From assembly GCF_023516495.1 (NCBI RefSeq), contig NZ_JAMGBC010000001.1:2070501-2134500 (forward strand): DNA of 64,000 nt. The letters are read 5' to 3'. This document shows, in pieces, positions 19,160-28,900 of this stretch (positions are counted from its first letter, which is position 1; every line of letters starts with the position of its first letter). The notes beneath the pieces are model-generated. The model saw nothing but the letters and a program-made list of their open reading frames with translations. It did not search any database and was not told where the DNA came from. Source of the stretch: Sphingomonas anseongensis (GTDB lineage: Bacteria > Pseudomonadota > Alphaproteobacteria > Sphingomonadales > Sphingomonadaceae). The position numbers were made by a program, and so were the translations under genes.

Positions 19160-19573
19160 CTACCGTCCGGGCGTCGTGTAGGGCACGAAGTCGTTGAACA
19201 CGCAGGTCCCCACCGACGCGTGGTTCATCGTGTCGACCACCGAAGCGATGTCGCCGCGGCACGTGCTGCCGATCGACGTGTGGGTGACGAGGGCATAGGG
19301 GCCGGCACTCAGCAGGTTGCAACCGCCCTGCGGCTTGTTGATCCACACCCGGTTGGTGCCGTCGCGGAAGGCGATCGTGTAATCGTCGATCACGACCATG
19401 TCGTTGCCGCGATAGCTGGGGAGACAGGATTGCGGACGACCCGGCACCTTGCCGGCGAGAAGCTGGTTGAGCCGCGCCTGTGCACGTGCATCGACCATCG
19501 CCGCCTGTTGCGGCGGACCGTAGGTGCAGCCGGCTAGTGCAGCCAGTGTAAGAAGTGAAATGACGCTGCGCAT
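19160..19573 (-). CDS. Secreted Cys-containing lipoprotein, copy B
   Basis: 137 residues from the ATG at 19573. Signal peptide with lipobox LAALAGC, so probably lipid-anchored, unlike copy A. Cys positions (QSCLPSY, GGCNLL, STCRGD, GTCVFND) line up with copy A. It precedes copy A by 58 bases in the same direction, consistent with a tandem duplication followed by a change in anchoring. Function unknown. Confidence 0.7.
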   Translation of the reverse strand: MRSVISLLTLAALAGCTYGPPQQAAMVDARAQARLNQLLAGKVPGRPQSCLPSYRGNDMVVIDDYTIAFRDGTNRVWINKPQGGCNLLSAGPYALVTHTSIGSTCRGDIASVVDTMNHASVGTCVFNDFVPYTTPGR

Positions 19574-19624
19574 TGCAACCTCCATGGTTGGCGTGTCAGC
19601 CCCGTTGGCAAAGGGCGCTTCCGA

Positions 19625-20347
19625 TCATGAACGAAAGCTGTCTTTGGCGGCCCGGAGCCGTGCGAATTCCTGCCAATCCGCGGACCGAACGAAGGGATTG
19701 GTCGCGCGTTCCTCGGCGAGCGTGGTGGGCACGGTGATGGCGCCTTTGCGCCGCATTTCCTCGACGCGATCCAGGCGATCCGCGATGGCCGAATTGCCGG
19801 GCTCGGCGTGAGCGGCGAAGCGCGCATTCGAGAGCGTATATTCGTGCGCGCAGTAAAGCCGCGTGTCGTCGGGAAGAGCAGAAAGCCGCCGGAGCGAATC
19901 GAACATCTGCTGTGGAGTGCCTTCGAACAGCCGTCCGCAGCCCATTGCGAACAATGTATCGCCGACGAAGGCGATGCCGTCCTCGTCGAAGATCAGTGCA
20001 ATATGGTCCAGCGTGTGGCCGGGAACGGCGATCACCCGGCCGACATGCTTGCCGAGGCGGACCGTATCGCCTTCGCCAAGGGCGACGTCGCGCCCCGGGA
20101 TCCTGTCGCTCGCCGGGCCCGAGATGGTTGCGCCGGTCGCTTCCTTGACCGCGAGATTGCCGCCCGTGTGATCCGGGTGCCAGTGCGTGTTCCAAACCTG
20201 GCCAATGGTCCAGCCGCGGCGCTCCGCTTCCGCGATCACCGGCGCTGCGTCGCCCGGATCGACGACCGCCGTCTCGCCGCTTTCCTCGTCGTGGACGAGC
20301 CAAAGGTAGTTGTCGGCAAAAGCGGGGACCGGGACAACCTGAAGCAT
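19625..20347 (-). CDS. gloB: Hydroxyacylglutathione hydrolase (glyoxalase II)
   Basis: Hydrolyses S-lactoylglutathione to lactate and glutathione, the second step of methylglyoxal detoxification. 240-residue metallo-beta-lactamase fold with the metal motif THWHPDHTGG, GHTLDHI, FVGDTLF and CAHEYTLSN, all typical of GloB. ATG at 20347 overlaps the gloA stop (TGATG); a second ATG six bases upstream (20353) is possible. Confidence 0.94.
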   Translation of the reverse strand: MLQVVPVPAFADNYLWLVHDEESGETAVVDPGDAAPVIAEAERRGWTIGQVWNTHWHPDHTGGNLAVKEATGATISGPASDRIPGRDVALGEGDTVRLGKHVGRVIAVPGHTLDHIALIFDEDGIAFVGDTLFAMGCGRLFEGTPQQMFDSLRRLSALPDDTRLYCAHEYTLSNARFAAHAEPGNSAIADRLDRVEEMRRKGAITVPTTLAEERATNPFVRSADWQEFARLRAAKDSFRS

Positions 20348-20760
20348 CACCATTCGCCCGTGTTCGGCATCGACGCCCAAGGCTCGGCCGGCGCCAGCGC
20401 CTCGCCCTTCTGCAGAAGCTCAATCGATATGGAATCCGGAGTCCGGACGAAGGCCATCCGGCCGTCGCGCGGCGGCCGGTTGATGGTCACGCCCGCGTCC
20501 ATCAGCCGCCGGCAGGTGTCGTAGATATCGTCGACCGCATAAGCGAGGTGGCCGAAATTGCGGCCGCCCGAATAGCCGCTCTCGCCCCAATTGTGCGTGA
20601 GCTCGACCTCCGCATCGTCGCCCGGAACGCCGAGGAAGATGAGCGTGTAGCGGCCGGCCTCGTTCTTCATCCGACGCCGCTCCTCCAGTCCCAACACTCG
20701 GAAAAACTCAACAGTGACTTCGGGATCGGACACGCGGATCATCGAATGGAGGAATTTCAT
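20347..20760 (-). CDS. gloA: Lactoylglutathione lyase (glyoxalase I)
   Basis: Isomerises the methylglyoxal-glutathione hemithioacetal to S-lactoylglutathione. 137 residues, VOC fold in two halves; likely metal ligands are the His in FLHSMIRV, the Glu in VELTHNW, the His in FGHLAYAV and the Glu in IELLQKGE. It is immediately upstream of gloB, so both steps of the pathway are made together. Confidence 0.92.
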   Translation of the reverse strand: MKFLHSMIRVSDPEVTVEFFRVLGLEERRRMKNEAGRYTLIFLGVPGDDAEVELTHNWGESGYSGGRNFGHLAYAVDDIYDTCRRLMDAGVTINRPPRDGRMAFVRTPDSISIELLQKGEALAPAEPWASMPNTGEW

Positions 20761-20775
20761 GGCGTCCGGTCCTTG

Positions 20776-21453
20776 TCAGTCCCTCGGCTCGCCTTTGACC
20801 GTGAGGGGCGCCGGAAGCAATCTCAGCGCTTCGCGCGCTGCTTTGCCGGCGGTCCCGTTCGGATCGCGGGCGACCACCCGTTCCCAATAATTGCGGGCAC
20901 CGACGTTGTCGCCGCTGAACTGAGCGACATGGCCCGCCTCGAACAGGATCATCGCGTCCGCCGGAGCGAGCGCAAGTGCGCGCTCGATACTCGACTTGGC
21001 CGTCGCCGCGTCATTCTCGCGGATCGCCAACGCCGCGGAGAAGAACCACAGGAAGGGATCCTGCGAAATCGTCTGCGTCGCTTCGGTTAGCTTTGCACGG
21101 GCGGTCTTCAAATCGTCCTGGGCTTCGGCGGCGCGGGCCCGGTCAGGCAAGGCTTCGCCGCGTTGTGCAGCCTGGAGCGAAGTCCCGCTCAGAGCCCGGT
21201 CGAGATCGAGTGCCGCCTTGCCCGGTTGATCGGCGGCGATCCACGAATTGCCGGCCGCAGCGTAGAGCCGCGCCACTTGCGGGTCGGATGAATTGAGGGC
21301 CTGGGCAGCCTGTTCGAACGATTGCGCGGCTTCAGCCGGCTTGTCCTCGGCGGTTGCCCGGACCGCACGGCAGATGAATGCTTCTGCGGTGACGATCTCC
21401 GGACAGGGTGCGGGAGCTGCTGCGAGCGCTGCGGCGGCGAGAATGGCTATCAA
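20776..21453 (-). CDS. Secreted TPR-repeat protein
   Basis: 225 residues with a short signal-like N-terminus (MIAILAAAALAAAPAPC) and several tetratricopeptide-type helical hairpins (for example QVARLYAAAGNSWIAADQPGKAALDLDRAL and ATAKSSIERALALAPADAMILFEAGHVAQFSGDNVGARNYWERVVARDP). Likely an envelope adaptor or a protein-interaction module; no catalytic domain. Overlaps the upstream hydrolase stop by 4 bp and lies 15 bases ahead of gloA. Confidence 0.75.
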   Translation of the reverse strand: MIAILAAAALAAAPAPCPEIVTAEAFICRAVRATAEDKPAEAAQSFEQAAQALNSSDPQVARLYAAAGNSWIAADQPGKAALDLDRALSGTSLQAAQRGEALPDRARAAEAQDDLKTARAKLTEATQTISQDPFLWFFSAALAIRENDAATAKSSIERALALAPADAMILFEAGHVAQFSGDNVGARNYWERVVARDPNGTAGKAAREALRLLPAPLTVKGEPRD

Positions 21454-22193
21454 CGATGATCTCCCACGAGGGACGCGACCGAGCGGAGGATCGTCTCGAT
21501 CTCATGGCGCTCGGACAGGCGGTGCCCGCCGCCTTTGATGATTGTCAGCTGGATATCGGCTGAACGCAGCCTCTGAAGCGTTCGAAGCGCGATCTCCACC
21601 GGAACGTCGCGATCGCATTCTCCGTGGATCAGCCGGACCGGGCAATCGACGACCGGTGCGCCGTCGAGGACACGGAGCGATTGGCCGGAGTCCCAGAAAG
21701 CGAAGGTCGTCAGCTGAGGCTCGCCGCCGTACGGATTCGGCTGCTCGACCCGCCCGGAGTGTCGGAGTTCCTCCTTGTCCGCGTCGGAATAGCCCCACTC
21801 CGTGAAGTCGGGAGCGGCTGCAATTCCAATGACTGCGGCCACCCGCTCAGGGCGGAGCTTCGCCAGAAGCAGCGCGAGCCATCCGCCCATCGACGATCCG
21901 AGGACCAATGCCGGCCCGTCGACGAGATGGTCGAGCATGTGCAGCGCTTCATCGAGCCAGATGCCCAGCGTGCGATCGGCGAATGAGCCCTCGGACGATC
22001 CGGTCCCCGAATAGTCGAAGCGAAGCATCGCCAGTCCCTCGACTTGCGCGAACGCATCGAGAGCAACCGCCTTGGTGCCGTCCATGTCCGATGCGTAGCC
22101 GGGAAGGAACATCAGCGTCGGCGACCGCCCCTCGCGAACGCGATAGGCGAGGCGCGTGCCGTTGAAGTCGAGGTGGCGCAGTTCCGGGGTCAT
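21450..22193 (-). CDS. Alpha/beta hydrolase
   Basis: 247-residue cytoplasmic esterase/thioesterase-like protein. Nucleophile elbow GSSMGGW, acid in HGECDRDVP and His in GGGHRLSE make a complete Ser-Asp-His triad; YSGTGSSEG is the oxyanion-side motif often seen in ABHD10/BAAT-like hydrolases. Substrate unknown. It heads a run of cotranscribed genes (TPR, gloA, gloB) and might hydrolyse a thioester linked to that context, which is speculation. Confidence 0.82.
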   Translation of the reverse strand: MTPELRHLDFNGTRLAYRVREGRSPTLMFLPGYASDMDGTKAVALDAFAQVEGLAMLRFDYSGTGSSEGSFADRTLGIWLDEALHMLDHLVDGPALVLGSSMGGWLALLLAKLRPERVAAVIGIAAAPDFTEWGYSDADKEELRHSGRVEQPNPYGGEPQLTTFAFWDSGQSLRVLDGAPVVDCPVRLIHGECDRDVPVEIALRTLQRLRSADIQLTIIKGGGHRLSERHEIETILRSVASLVGDHR

Positions 22194-22271
22194 CGTGGTC
22201 GCCGCATGCGGCGGCTTTTGCCACAGGAAACCGCGACAGGAACAGTGTGCTCCTGGCCGGTGCCCGTCCTG

Positions 22272-22487
22272 CTAGATCGCGCCGGAGTGGCGGCGGCTCG
22301 GGGAGACGAACACGTCCTCGATCGGGAGGCCGAACAGCTCGGCGATGCGGAACGCCAGCGGAAGGGAGGGATCGTACTTGCCGGTCTCGATCGCATTGAC
22401 GCTCTGGCGGGAGACTTCGAGCCGCTCGGCAAGATCGGCCTGGCTCCAGGCGCGCTCGGCGCGAAGGACGCGAAGGCGGCTTTCCAT
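22272..22487 (-). CDS. Short XRE-family HTH regulator
   Basis: 71-residue DNA-binding protein made almost only of an HTH domain (RAERAWSQADLAERLEVSRQSVNAIETGKYDPSLPLAFRIAELFGLPIEDVF), of the YozG-like group commonly paired with a small membrane protein. Starts at 22487, overlapping the stop of the upstream membrane gene by one base (TGATG), which supports a coupled pair. Probably binds the repeats upstream of that gene and represses its own operon. Confidence 0.85.
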   Translation of the reverse strand: MESRLRVLRAERAWSQADLAERLEVSRQSVNAIETGKYDPSLPLAFRIAELFGLPIEDVFVSPSRRHSGAI

Positions 22488-22900
22488 CAGCAGCCCGATC
22501 CGGTGTCGCCGAAGGAAAGCTTGTTCACGGCTCCGCCGATGGCAAGGCCGAAAAACCAGGCGACGGCGACCCAATAGCCGTCGGCGTGGCCGACCAGGTC
22601 GAAGCTTTCAAGGAAGCCCCAGACGGTCGCGAGGCTAAGCGCAAATCCGCTTGCCCAAAGCGTTTGTCGCACCATCAGCATTCGGACATATTCGTCATCC
22701 TCCTCGACCAGGTAGCGGCCGATGGCGACGAAGATGCCGATGACAGGGACCGCGGGCAGCATCGCCACGACATATTGGACGGCGCTCGGGACGAGATCGT
22801 GCTTGAAGCCGTATCCAGCACCGACGAGGAACACCGCATATGTCAGGCTGAGCCAGATGACACGCCAGTTGTAGCGCTTCGAGGCGACAGTACGAGCCAT
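22487..22900 (-). CDS. Small four-helix membrane protein paired with XRE regulator
   Basis: 137 residues with about four hydrophobic segments (IWLSLTYAVFLVGAGYGF, YVVAMLPAVPVIGIFVAIGRYL, LWASGFALSLATVWGFLE, VAVAWFFGLAIGGAV). VEEDDEYVRMLMVRQTL is a charged loop between the second and third. ATG at 22900 has AAGGAAG 6-8 bases upstream; a TTG six bases upstream is less likely. Function unknown; it is the first gene of the XRE pair. Confidence 0.78.
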   Translation of the reverse strand: MARTVASKRYNWRVIWLSLTYAVFLVGAGYGFKHDLVPSAVQYVVAMLPAVPVIGIFVAIGRYLVEEDDEYVRMLMVRQTLWASGFALSLATVWGFLESFDLVGHADGYWVAVAWFFGLAIGGAVNKLSFGDTGSGC

Positions 22901-22918
22901 GGTCAAGCTTCCTTACCT

Positions 22919-22971
22919 GTAAGACAAGGATGCTTTACGTTCCATCGGTTTGAATGTCAAGACTGCTTTAC
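22919..22971. promoter_or_regulatory. Repeated operator-like element ahead of membrane/XRE pair
   Basis: The unit CAAGNNTGCTTTAC occurs at 22925-22938 and again at 22958-22971, 33 bp apart (three helix turns). The first forms a pseudo-palindrome with GTAA at 22919 and TTAC at 22938 (GTAANNCA...TGNNTTAC). On the minus strand a TTGACA box overlaps the distal unit. This is the expected layout for the XRE protein binding its own promoter. Confidence 0.55.
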
Positions 22972-23041
22972 TCAACGCGAAGGGAGCATGTCCAGCACAT
23001 CGGCTTGAGGCGGCGAAGCGGCACGGGTAAGGCGCGTTGAA

Positions 23042-25069
23042 ATGACCAAGATGTTCAAGATCTCGCTTCCGGACGGATCGGTCCGCGAAGTCCCGGAAGG
23101 CTCGACGCCCGCCGACGTCGCCGCGGCGATCGGCCCCGGGCTGGCCAAGGCCGCGCTTGCCGCAAAGATCGATGGCGAGCTTCGCGACCTCAACCGGCCG
23201 ATCGAGGCAGATTCGAGCCTGGCGCTGGTCACCTCGCGTGACGAGAAGGAGGCGCTCGAGCTCGTCCGCCACGACTTCGCGCATATCCTCGCCGAAGCGG
23301 TGCAGAACCTGTTCCCAGGGACCCAGATCACCTTCGGCCCGGCGACCGACGACGGTTTCTATTACGACTTCGCCCCGACCGCGGACCGAGGCCCGTTTAC
23401 CGAAGAGGACTTGCCGGCGATCGAGGAGGAGATGCGGCGCATCATCGCCGCCGACAAGCCGCTCGTCCGCGAAGTGTGGGACCGCGCGCGCGTGCGCCAG
23501 TTCTTCCTCGACCACGGCGAGAGCTTCAAAGCCGAGTGGGTGATGGAGCTTCCGGAAGGCGAGCCGATCACGATGTACAAGACCGGTCATGGCGAGGCCG
23601 ACTGGATCGACCTGTGCCGCGGGCCCCATCTCGCTTCGACAGGCAAGCTCGACCCGCAGGCTTTCAAGCTGACTCGCGTGTCAGGCGCTTACTGGCGCGG
23701 CGACCCGAAGAACCCGATGCTGTCGCGCATCTACGGCACCGCCTGGCTCAACAAGAAACAGCTCGACGCGTACGTCGTTCGGCTCGAGGAAGCGGGGAAG
23801 CGCGATCACCGAAAGATCGGGCAGGAGATGGATCTCTTCCACCTCCAGGCCGAGGCGCATGGGTCGGTCTTCTGGCACCCGAACGGCTACATCATCTGGC
23901 GCGAGCTGGAGGCGTATATGCGTCGCCGCATCGACGCCGCCGGCTACGACGAGGTGAAGACGCCCCAGCTGATGGACGCTCGCCAATGGGAGAAGAGCGG
24001 CCATTGGGGCAAGTATCGCGAGAACATGTTCGTCGTCCCAGACGAGATTCCCTCGACCGAAGACGAGGGGCCGGTACTGACCGGCGACGCCGACCTGATG
24101 GCGTTGAAGCCGATGAACTGCCCGGCACACATCCTGATCTTCAAGCAGGGCATCAAGAGCTACCGCGAGCTGCCGTTACGCATTTACGAGAACGGCTGTT
24201 GCCACAGGAACGAGCCGCACGGGGCGTTGCACGGCCTCATGCGGGTTCGCCAGTTCACGCAGGACGACGCGCACATCTTCTGCACCGACGACCAACTGGT
24301 CGACGAGGTCAGGGACTTCTGCCTGCTGTCGGATCGCGTCTATCGCGACCTCGGCTTCGAAAGTTACGCGATCAAGCTTGCGCTCCGGCCGGAGAAGCGC
24401 GCGGGGACTGACGAGCAATGGGACCGCGCCGAGCAGGAGCTTCGCGATGCGGTGAAAGCTGCGGGCTTCGCGACCGAGCAATATGGTTGGGAAGAGCTTC
24501 CCGGCGAAGGCGCCTTCTACGCGCCCAAGCTCGAATGGCATTTGACCGACGCGATCGGACGCACGTGGCAGGTCGGGACGATCCAGGCCGACCGGGTAAT
24601 GCCCGGGTTGCTGGACGCCGCTTTCGTGGGTGAGGACGGGGAAAAGCACACGCCGGTGATGCTTCACCGCGCGATCTTCGGCTCTTACGAACGGTTCATC
24701 GGAATCCTGATCGAACATTATGCGGGCAAGTTCCCGCTGTGGCTTGCGCCGGTGCAGGCGGTTGTCGCGACGATCGTCTCGGAAGCCGACGATTATGCGC
24801 GCGAGGTCGCCGCGAAGCTCGCCGCGCGTGGAATCCGCGTCGAGACCGACCTCAGAAACGAGAAGATCAACTACAAGGTGCGCGAGCATTCGCTGGCCAA
24901 GGTCCCGCTGCTGCTGGTCGTCGGCAAGCGCGAGGCGGACGAAGGATCCGTTGCGATCCGGAGGCTCGGTTCTGACGACCACCAGAAGATGATGAGCGCC
25001 GACGACGCCATCGAGGCCATCGCTGCCGAGATCGTCCCGCCCGATCTGCGCGAGCCGGGAAACTCCTGA
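23042..25069 (+). CDS. thrS: Threonyl-tRNA synthetase
   Basis: Charges tRNA-Thr. 675 residues with the TGS domain at the N-terminus ([32 protein letters not shown]), the editing domain with [11 protein letters not shown] and DLCRGPHL, class II core motifs ([37 protein letters not shown]) and the anticodon-binding end ([30 protein letters not shown]). Start at 23042. The window also contains one tRNA-Thr gene, far away. Confidence 0.97.
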   Translation: MTKMFKISLPDGSVREVPEGSTPADVAAAIGPGLAKAALAAKIDGELRDLNRPIEADSSLALVTSRDEKEALELVRHDFAHILAEAVQNLFPGTQITFGPATDDGFYYDFAPTADRGPFTEEDLPAIEEEMRRIIAADKPLVREVWDRARVRQFFLDHGESFKAEWVMELPEGEPITMYKTGHGEADWIDLCRGPHLASTGKLDPQAFKLTRVSGAYWRGDPKNPMLSRIYGTAWLNKKQLDAYVVRLEEAGKRDHRKIGQEMDLFHLQAEAHGSVFWHPNGYIIWRELEAYMRRRIDAAGYDEVKTPQLMDARQWEKSGHWGKYRENMFVVPDEIPSTEDEGPVLTGDADLMALKPMNCPAHILIFKQGIKSYRELPLRIYENGCCHRNEPHGALHGLMRVRQFTQDDAHIFCTDDQLVDEVRDFCLLSDRVYRDLGFESYAIKLALRPEKRAGTDEQWDRAEQELRDAVKAAGFATEQYGWEELPGEGAFYAPKLEWHLTDAIGRTWQVGTIQADRVMPGLLDAAFVGEDGEKHTPVMLHRAIFGSYERFIGILIEHYAGKFPLWLAPVQAVVATIVSEADDYAREVAAKLAARGIRVETDLRNEKINYKVREHSLAKVPLLLVVGKREADEGSVAIRRLGSDDHQKMMSADDAIEAIAAEIVPPDLREPGNS

Positions 25070-25186
25070 CCGTTTGCGGCCACACCTGGCGGCGAAAATG
25101 ACGCGCTTTCGCGCGCCCGCACTTTTCAACGGCGCGCCAAGCGCTTACTTCGCGACTCCAGCGTAACAACAATCGGAGACACTGCT

Positions 25187-25732
25187 ATACCACCGCCCTA
25201 TCCGCGCCGCCCGCAGGCGCCGCCGCAATTTTCCGGCCCCCGCTACAATGAGTTCATCCAGAGCCCGAAGGTGCGGGTCATCGATGAAAACGGCGAAAAC
25301 CTGGGCGTGATGTATACGAAGGAGGCATTCGAGCAGGCGCAGAGCGTCGGGCTCGACCTGGTGGAAATCTCCCCCAACGCCGACCCTCCAGTCGCCAAGT
25401 TCCTCGACATCGGCCGCTACAAGTACGAGGCGCAGAAGAAGGCGGCCGAGCAGCGCAAGAAGCAGAAGACGCAGGAGATCAAGGAGATCAAGATGCGTCC
25501 GAACATCGACGATCACGACTATGACGTGAAGATGCGCAAGGTGTTCGAATTCCTCGAGGAAGGCGACAAGGTGAAGGTCACCATGCGCTTTCGCGGCCGC
25601 GAGATGGCGCACGGAGAGCTTGGAATGGCGGTGCTTCGGCGGGTCCAGGAGCAGACCGCTGAGATGGCCAAGATCGAGGCGCACCCTCGCATGGAAGGGC
25701 GCCAGATGCTGATGGTGCTCGCGCCCAAGTAA
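25187..25732 (+). CDS. infC: Translation initiation factor IF-3, predicted AUA start
   Basis: Binds the 30S subunit and checks the start codon. I begin the gene at ATA (25187): GGAG at 25175-25178 stands 8 bases before it, and from there the frame reads [36 protein letters not shown], covering the whole conserved N-terminal domain. There is no ATG, GTG or TTG between the ribosome site and the GTG at 25271, which would cut into that domain. 181 residues, with [25 protein letters not shown] in the C-terminal domain. Non-AUG infC starts are known to allow IF-3 to limit its own synthesis. Confidence 0.9.
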   Translation: MPPPYPRRPQAPPQFSGPRYNEFIQSPKVRVIDENGENLGVMYTKEAFEQAQSVGLDLVEISPNADPPVAKFLDIGRYKYEAQKKAAEQRKKQKTQEIKEIKMRPNIDDHDYDVKMRKVFEFLEEGDKVKVTMRFRGREMAHGELGMAVLRRVQEQTAEMAKIEAHPRMEGRQMLMVLAPK

Positions 25733-25912
25733 AAGACTTGCCCGTCGCCGCGGGCGTCGGTCCCCTAGCAAATGGTATCGGCCGCTGTTGCAATTTTACA
25801 GCAATGGTCCGCTATTCATGCGCACTATCCGACCGCAGCTTCCGTCCCGGTCTGACCTGAATTAGCTTTCCCGAAGCAGGCTCGGCTTCATGCGAGTCTG
25901 GGGAGGGCACCA
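25733..25912. other. 180-bp intergenic region between infC and TonB receptor
   Basis: No gene or clear promoter consensus is seen. A short G+C hairpin (GCCCG...CGGGC, about 25740-25756) directly follows infC but has no T-run. GGGAGGG at 25899-25905 is the ribosome site of the TonB-dependent receptor. Confidence 0.4.
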
Positions 25913-28900
25913 ATGCGCAAATCAGTATGGCTGCTTTCGGCAGCGCTCATCGCAGTTCCGGCACCGCTTTACGCACAGCAGTCAGACCCTGGTCAGCCGA
26001 CCAATCCTAGCGGCCCGTCCGGCGACGCGCAGGTCAACCCGCCCAACACCGCGGAACAGGGCGCGGTGAAGACGACCGACGTCGGCCAGCAGCCGGTGGA
26101 CAGCAGCGACATCGTCGTCACTGCCACGCGCCGCAACCAGGCGCTCTCCGACGTTCCGATCGCCGTCAGCGCGGTCACGGCCGAAAACCTCCGCAATTCC
26201 GGAGCGAGCGACATCCGCCAGCTCAACCAGCTGTCGCCCTCGCTCCTTGTCTCGTCCACTTCGTCGGAAGGCGGCGCGGCAGTCGCCCGAATCCGCGGCG
26301 TCGGCACCGTCGGCGACAACCCGGGCCTCGAAGGCTCGGTCGGTATCTTCGTCGATGGCGTTTATCGCGCTCGCGCCGGAATGGCGCTCACCGAGCTCGG
26401 GCCGTTGGAGCGGGTCGAGGTTCTGCGCGGACCGCAGGGCACGCTGTTCGGCCGCAATACGTCGGCGGGCCTGATCTCGATCATCACCGCACAGCCGCGC
26501 TTCGATCCGGAGATCAGCGGCGCGATCACCGTCGGCAATTATGATGACCGACGTGCGGAAGCGAGCGTGACGGGTCCGCTTTCGGACACGGTCGCGGCCC
26601 GAATTGACGGCGTGTGGCTCAAGCGTGACGGCTTCGTGAAGGACGTCATCTCCGGCCGCGACGTCAACGACCGCAACCGCTGGCTCCTTCGCGGACAGGT
26701 GCTGTTCCAGCCGAACGACAACATCACCGACCGGATCATCGCCGACTACACCCACCGTCGCGAGGAATGTTGTGCGGCGCCCTACCTGCCGGCCCACGAC
26801 TTCGTCGCAGGTATAGGCGAGCAGCCGTCCACCATTGCGGCGATCGAGCGCGGACTTGGCGCGATCATCGAGGACAATCCGTTCCGCCGCCGGGTGTCGA
26901 TCACGCCAGGGCGCGATTACGACAGCGACGTTGACGATTGGGGCCTGTCGAACGAGTTCGATTACGATTTCGGCGGGGCTGCGCTGACATCGATCACCGC
27001 CTATCGATTCAACAAATACACGCGCGGCCAGGACGCCGACTTCAACAACCTCGACATCCTGTTCCGTGCCAGCGACGGCAACTCGTTCAACCGGTTCAAT
27101 ACCTTCACCCAGGAGCTCCGGCTCAACGGCAAGGCGTTCGACAACCGGCTGGACTGGCTGGTCGGCGGATATTTCGCCGACGAGAAGCTGAAGGTTAAGG
27201 ACAACCTGGCCTACGGCAACGACTACGCGCGCTATGCCAATTGCCTGGTGGCCGCGAACTTCGCCGCGTCGCCGCTTGTCCCGGACAGCATCGTTGCGCC
27301 GGGGGTATCGCCGACCTGCTTCAACACGGCGGTTGCGGCCGGCACTCGTGCCGGGCTCGAGGCACTCTTCCTGGCCAATGCAGGGAATCCGGCGGCGCAG
27401 CAGGCAATCGCGGCGCAGATCGGCGCACTTAGCGCCTTTGCCCGGCTGCCCAACGACGCATTCGTTCCGACCAACTTCGCGGGTGCGCCGTTCACCGATA
27501 GCGGATTCACGAATATCGCATTCGGGGCGCTTGGCCCGGCGTCGCTAAACGGCAACGCGCTTAGCGACGTGTGGAACCAGAAGAGCACCAACTGGGCGCT
27601 GTTCACGCACAATATCTTCTCGGTCACCTCGACGGTCGACCTCACCGTCGGCGCCCGCTTCACCCACGAGAGGAAGCGGCTGAACGGCAATTTGAGCGAC
27701 ACCAATTTGTTGTGCGGCTTCTACTCCAACTTCGTTCCGTCGCTGCAGACGCTTCCGTGCGTCAATCCGACCGTCGGTCCCGCTGGCTTCGCGATTTCCG
27801 ACAGCAGGAGCGAGAACAAGCTCTCGGGAACGGCGGTCCTAAGCTGGAAGCCGACACCTGAAATTCTGACCTACGCGAGCTATTCGCGCGGCTACAAGGC
27901 GGGCGGGTTCAACCTCGATCGCTCGGCGCTGACCCGTGCGAACGGCAACGGCGCGGTGTGCGTCGCGGCCGGGCAGCCGGGCTGCGGTGGCGTCATCGCC
28001 TCCGGCGCGGACCTTCAATTCAAGCCCGAAACAAACGACGCGCTGGAGCTCGGAGCCAAATACAACGGTCGCGGCTTCGACGTGAATGTCGCCGTGTTCC
28101 ACCAGCTCTTCTCGAACTTCCAGCTCAACACATTCAACGGGCTGAACTTCGTCGTCGAGAACATCAACGCGTGCAAGAACGACCTGAACGGCGCCGACAC
28201 GGATAATAGTCCGGCAACCGGAGCCTGCACTGGCGGCACAAAGGCCGGCGTTCGAAGCCAGGGCTTCGAACTCGAGGCGTTCACCCGGCCGATGCGCTAC
28301 CTCGACTTGAATGCGGGCGTTACCTACGCCGATACCAAATACCGGCACAATCTGGTCGGTGCGAACGGCCAGCCGTTGACCAACGCTCTCTTCCAGCTCC
28401 CCGGACGGAGAGTCTCCAACTCCAACCTGTGGACTCTGACCGGCGCCGCGGCCTGGACTCCGCCGATCCCCGGCACCGGCCTCAGCGCGCTCGTTTACGC
28501 TGACGCTCGCCACATGAGCGGGCTCAACACCGGTTCCGACCTGGACATCGAAAAGACCCAGGGTTCGTTTACCGTCGTCAACGGTCGCGTTGGCATCCGC
28601 GGTCCGGGCAACAGCTGGTCGGTCGAGCTTTGGGCGCAGAACCTGTTCGACGAGAAGTTCGAGCAGGTTGCGTTCGACGCCCCGATCCAGGGCACCTGCA
28701 CCCAGCGCGGTGCGGAAGCGGGCTTCTGTTCGCCGACGCCCAACCGGTCGACGGCGCTCTACGGAAGCTTCCTCGGCGAGCCGAGGACGTTCGGTATCAC
28801 CTTCCGGGCAGCCTTCTCGCCCAGGCGAGCACCGGCGGCTGCCTACGTTGCTCCGCCACCGCCGCCGCCGGCCGAAGCGCCGGCCACGCAGGTGTGCGCC

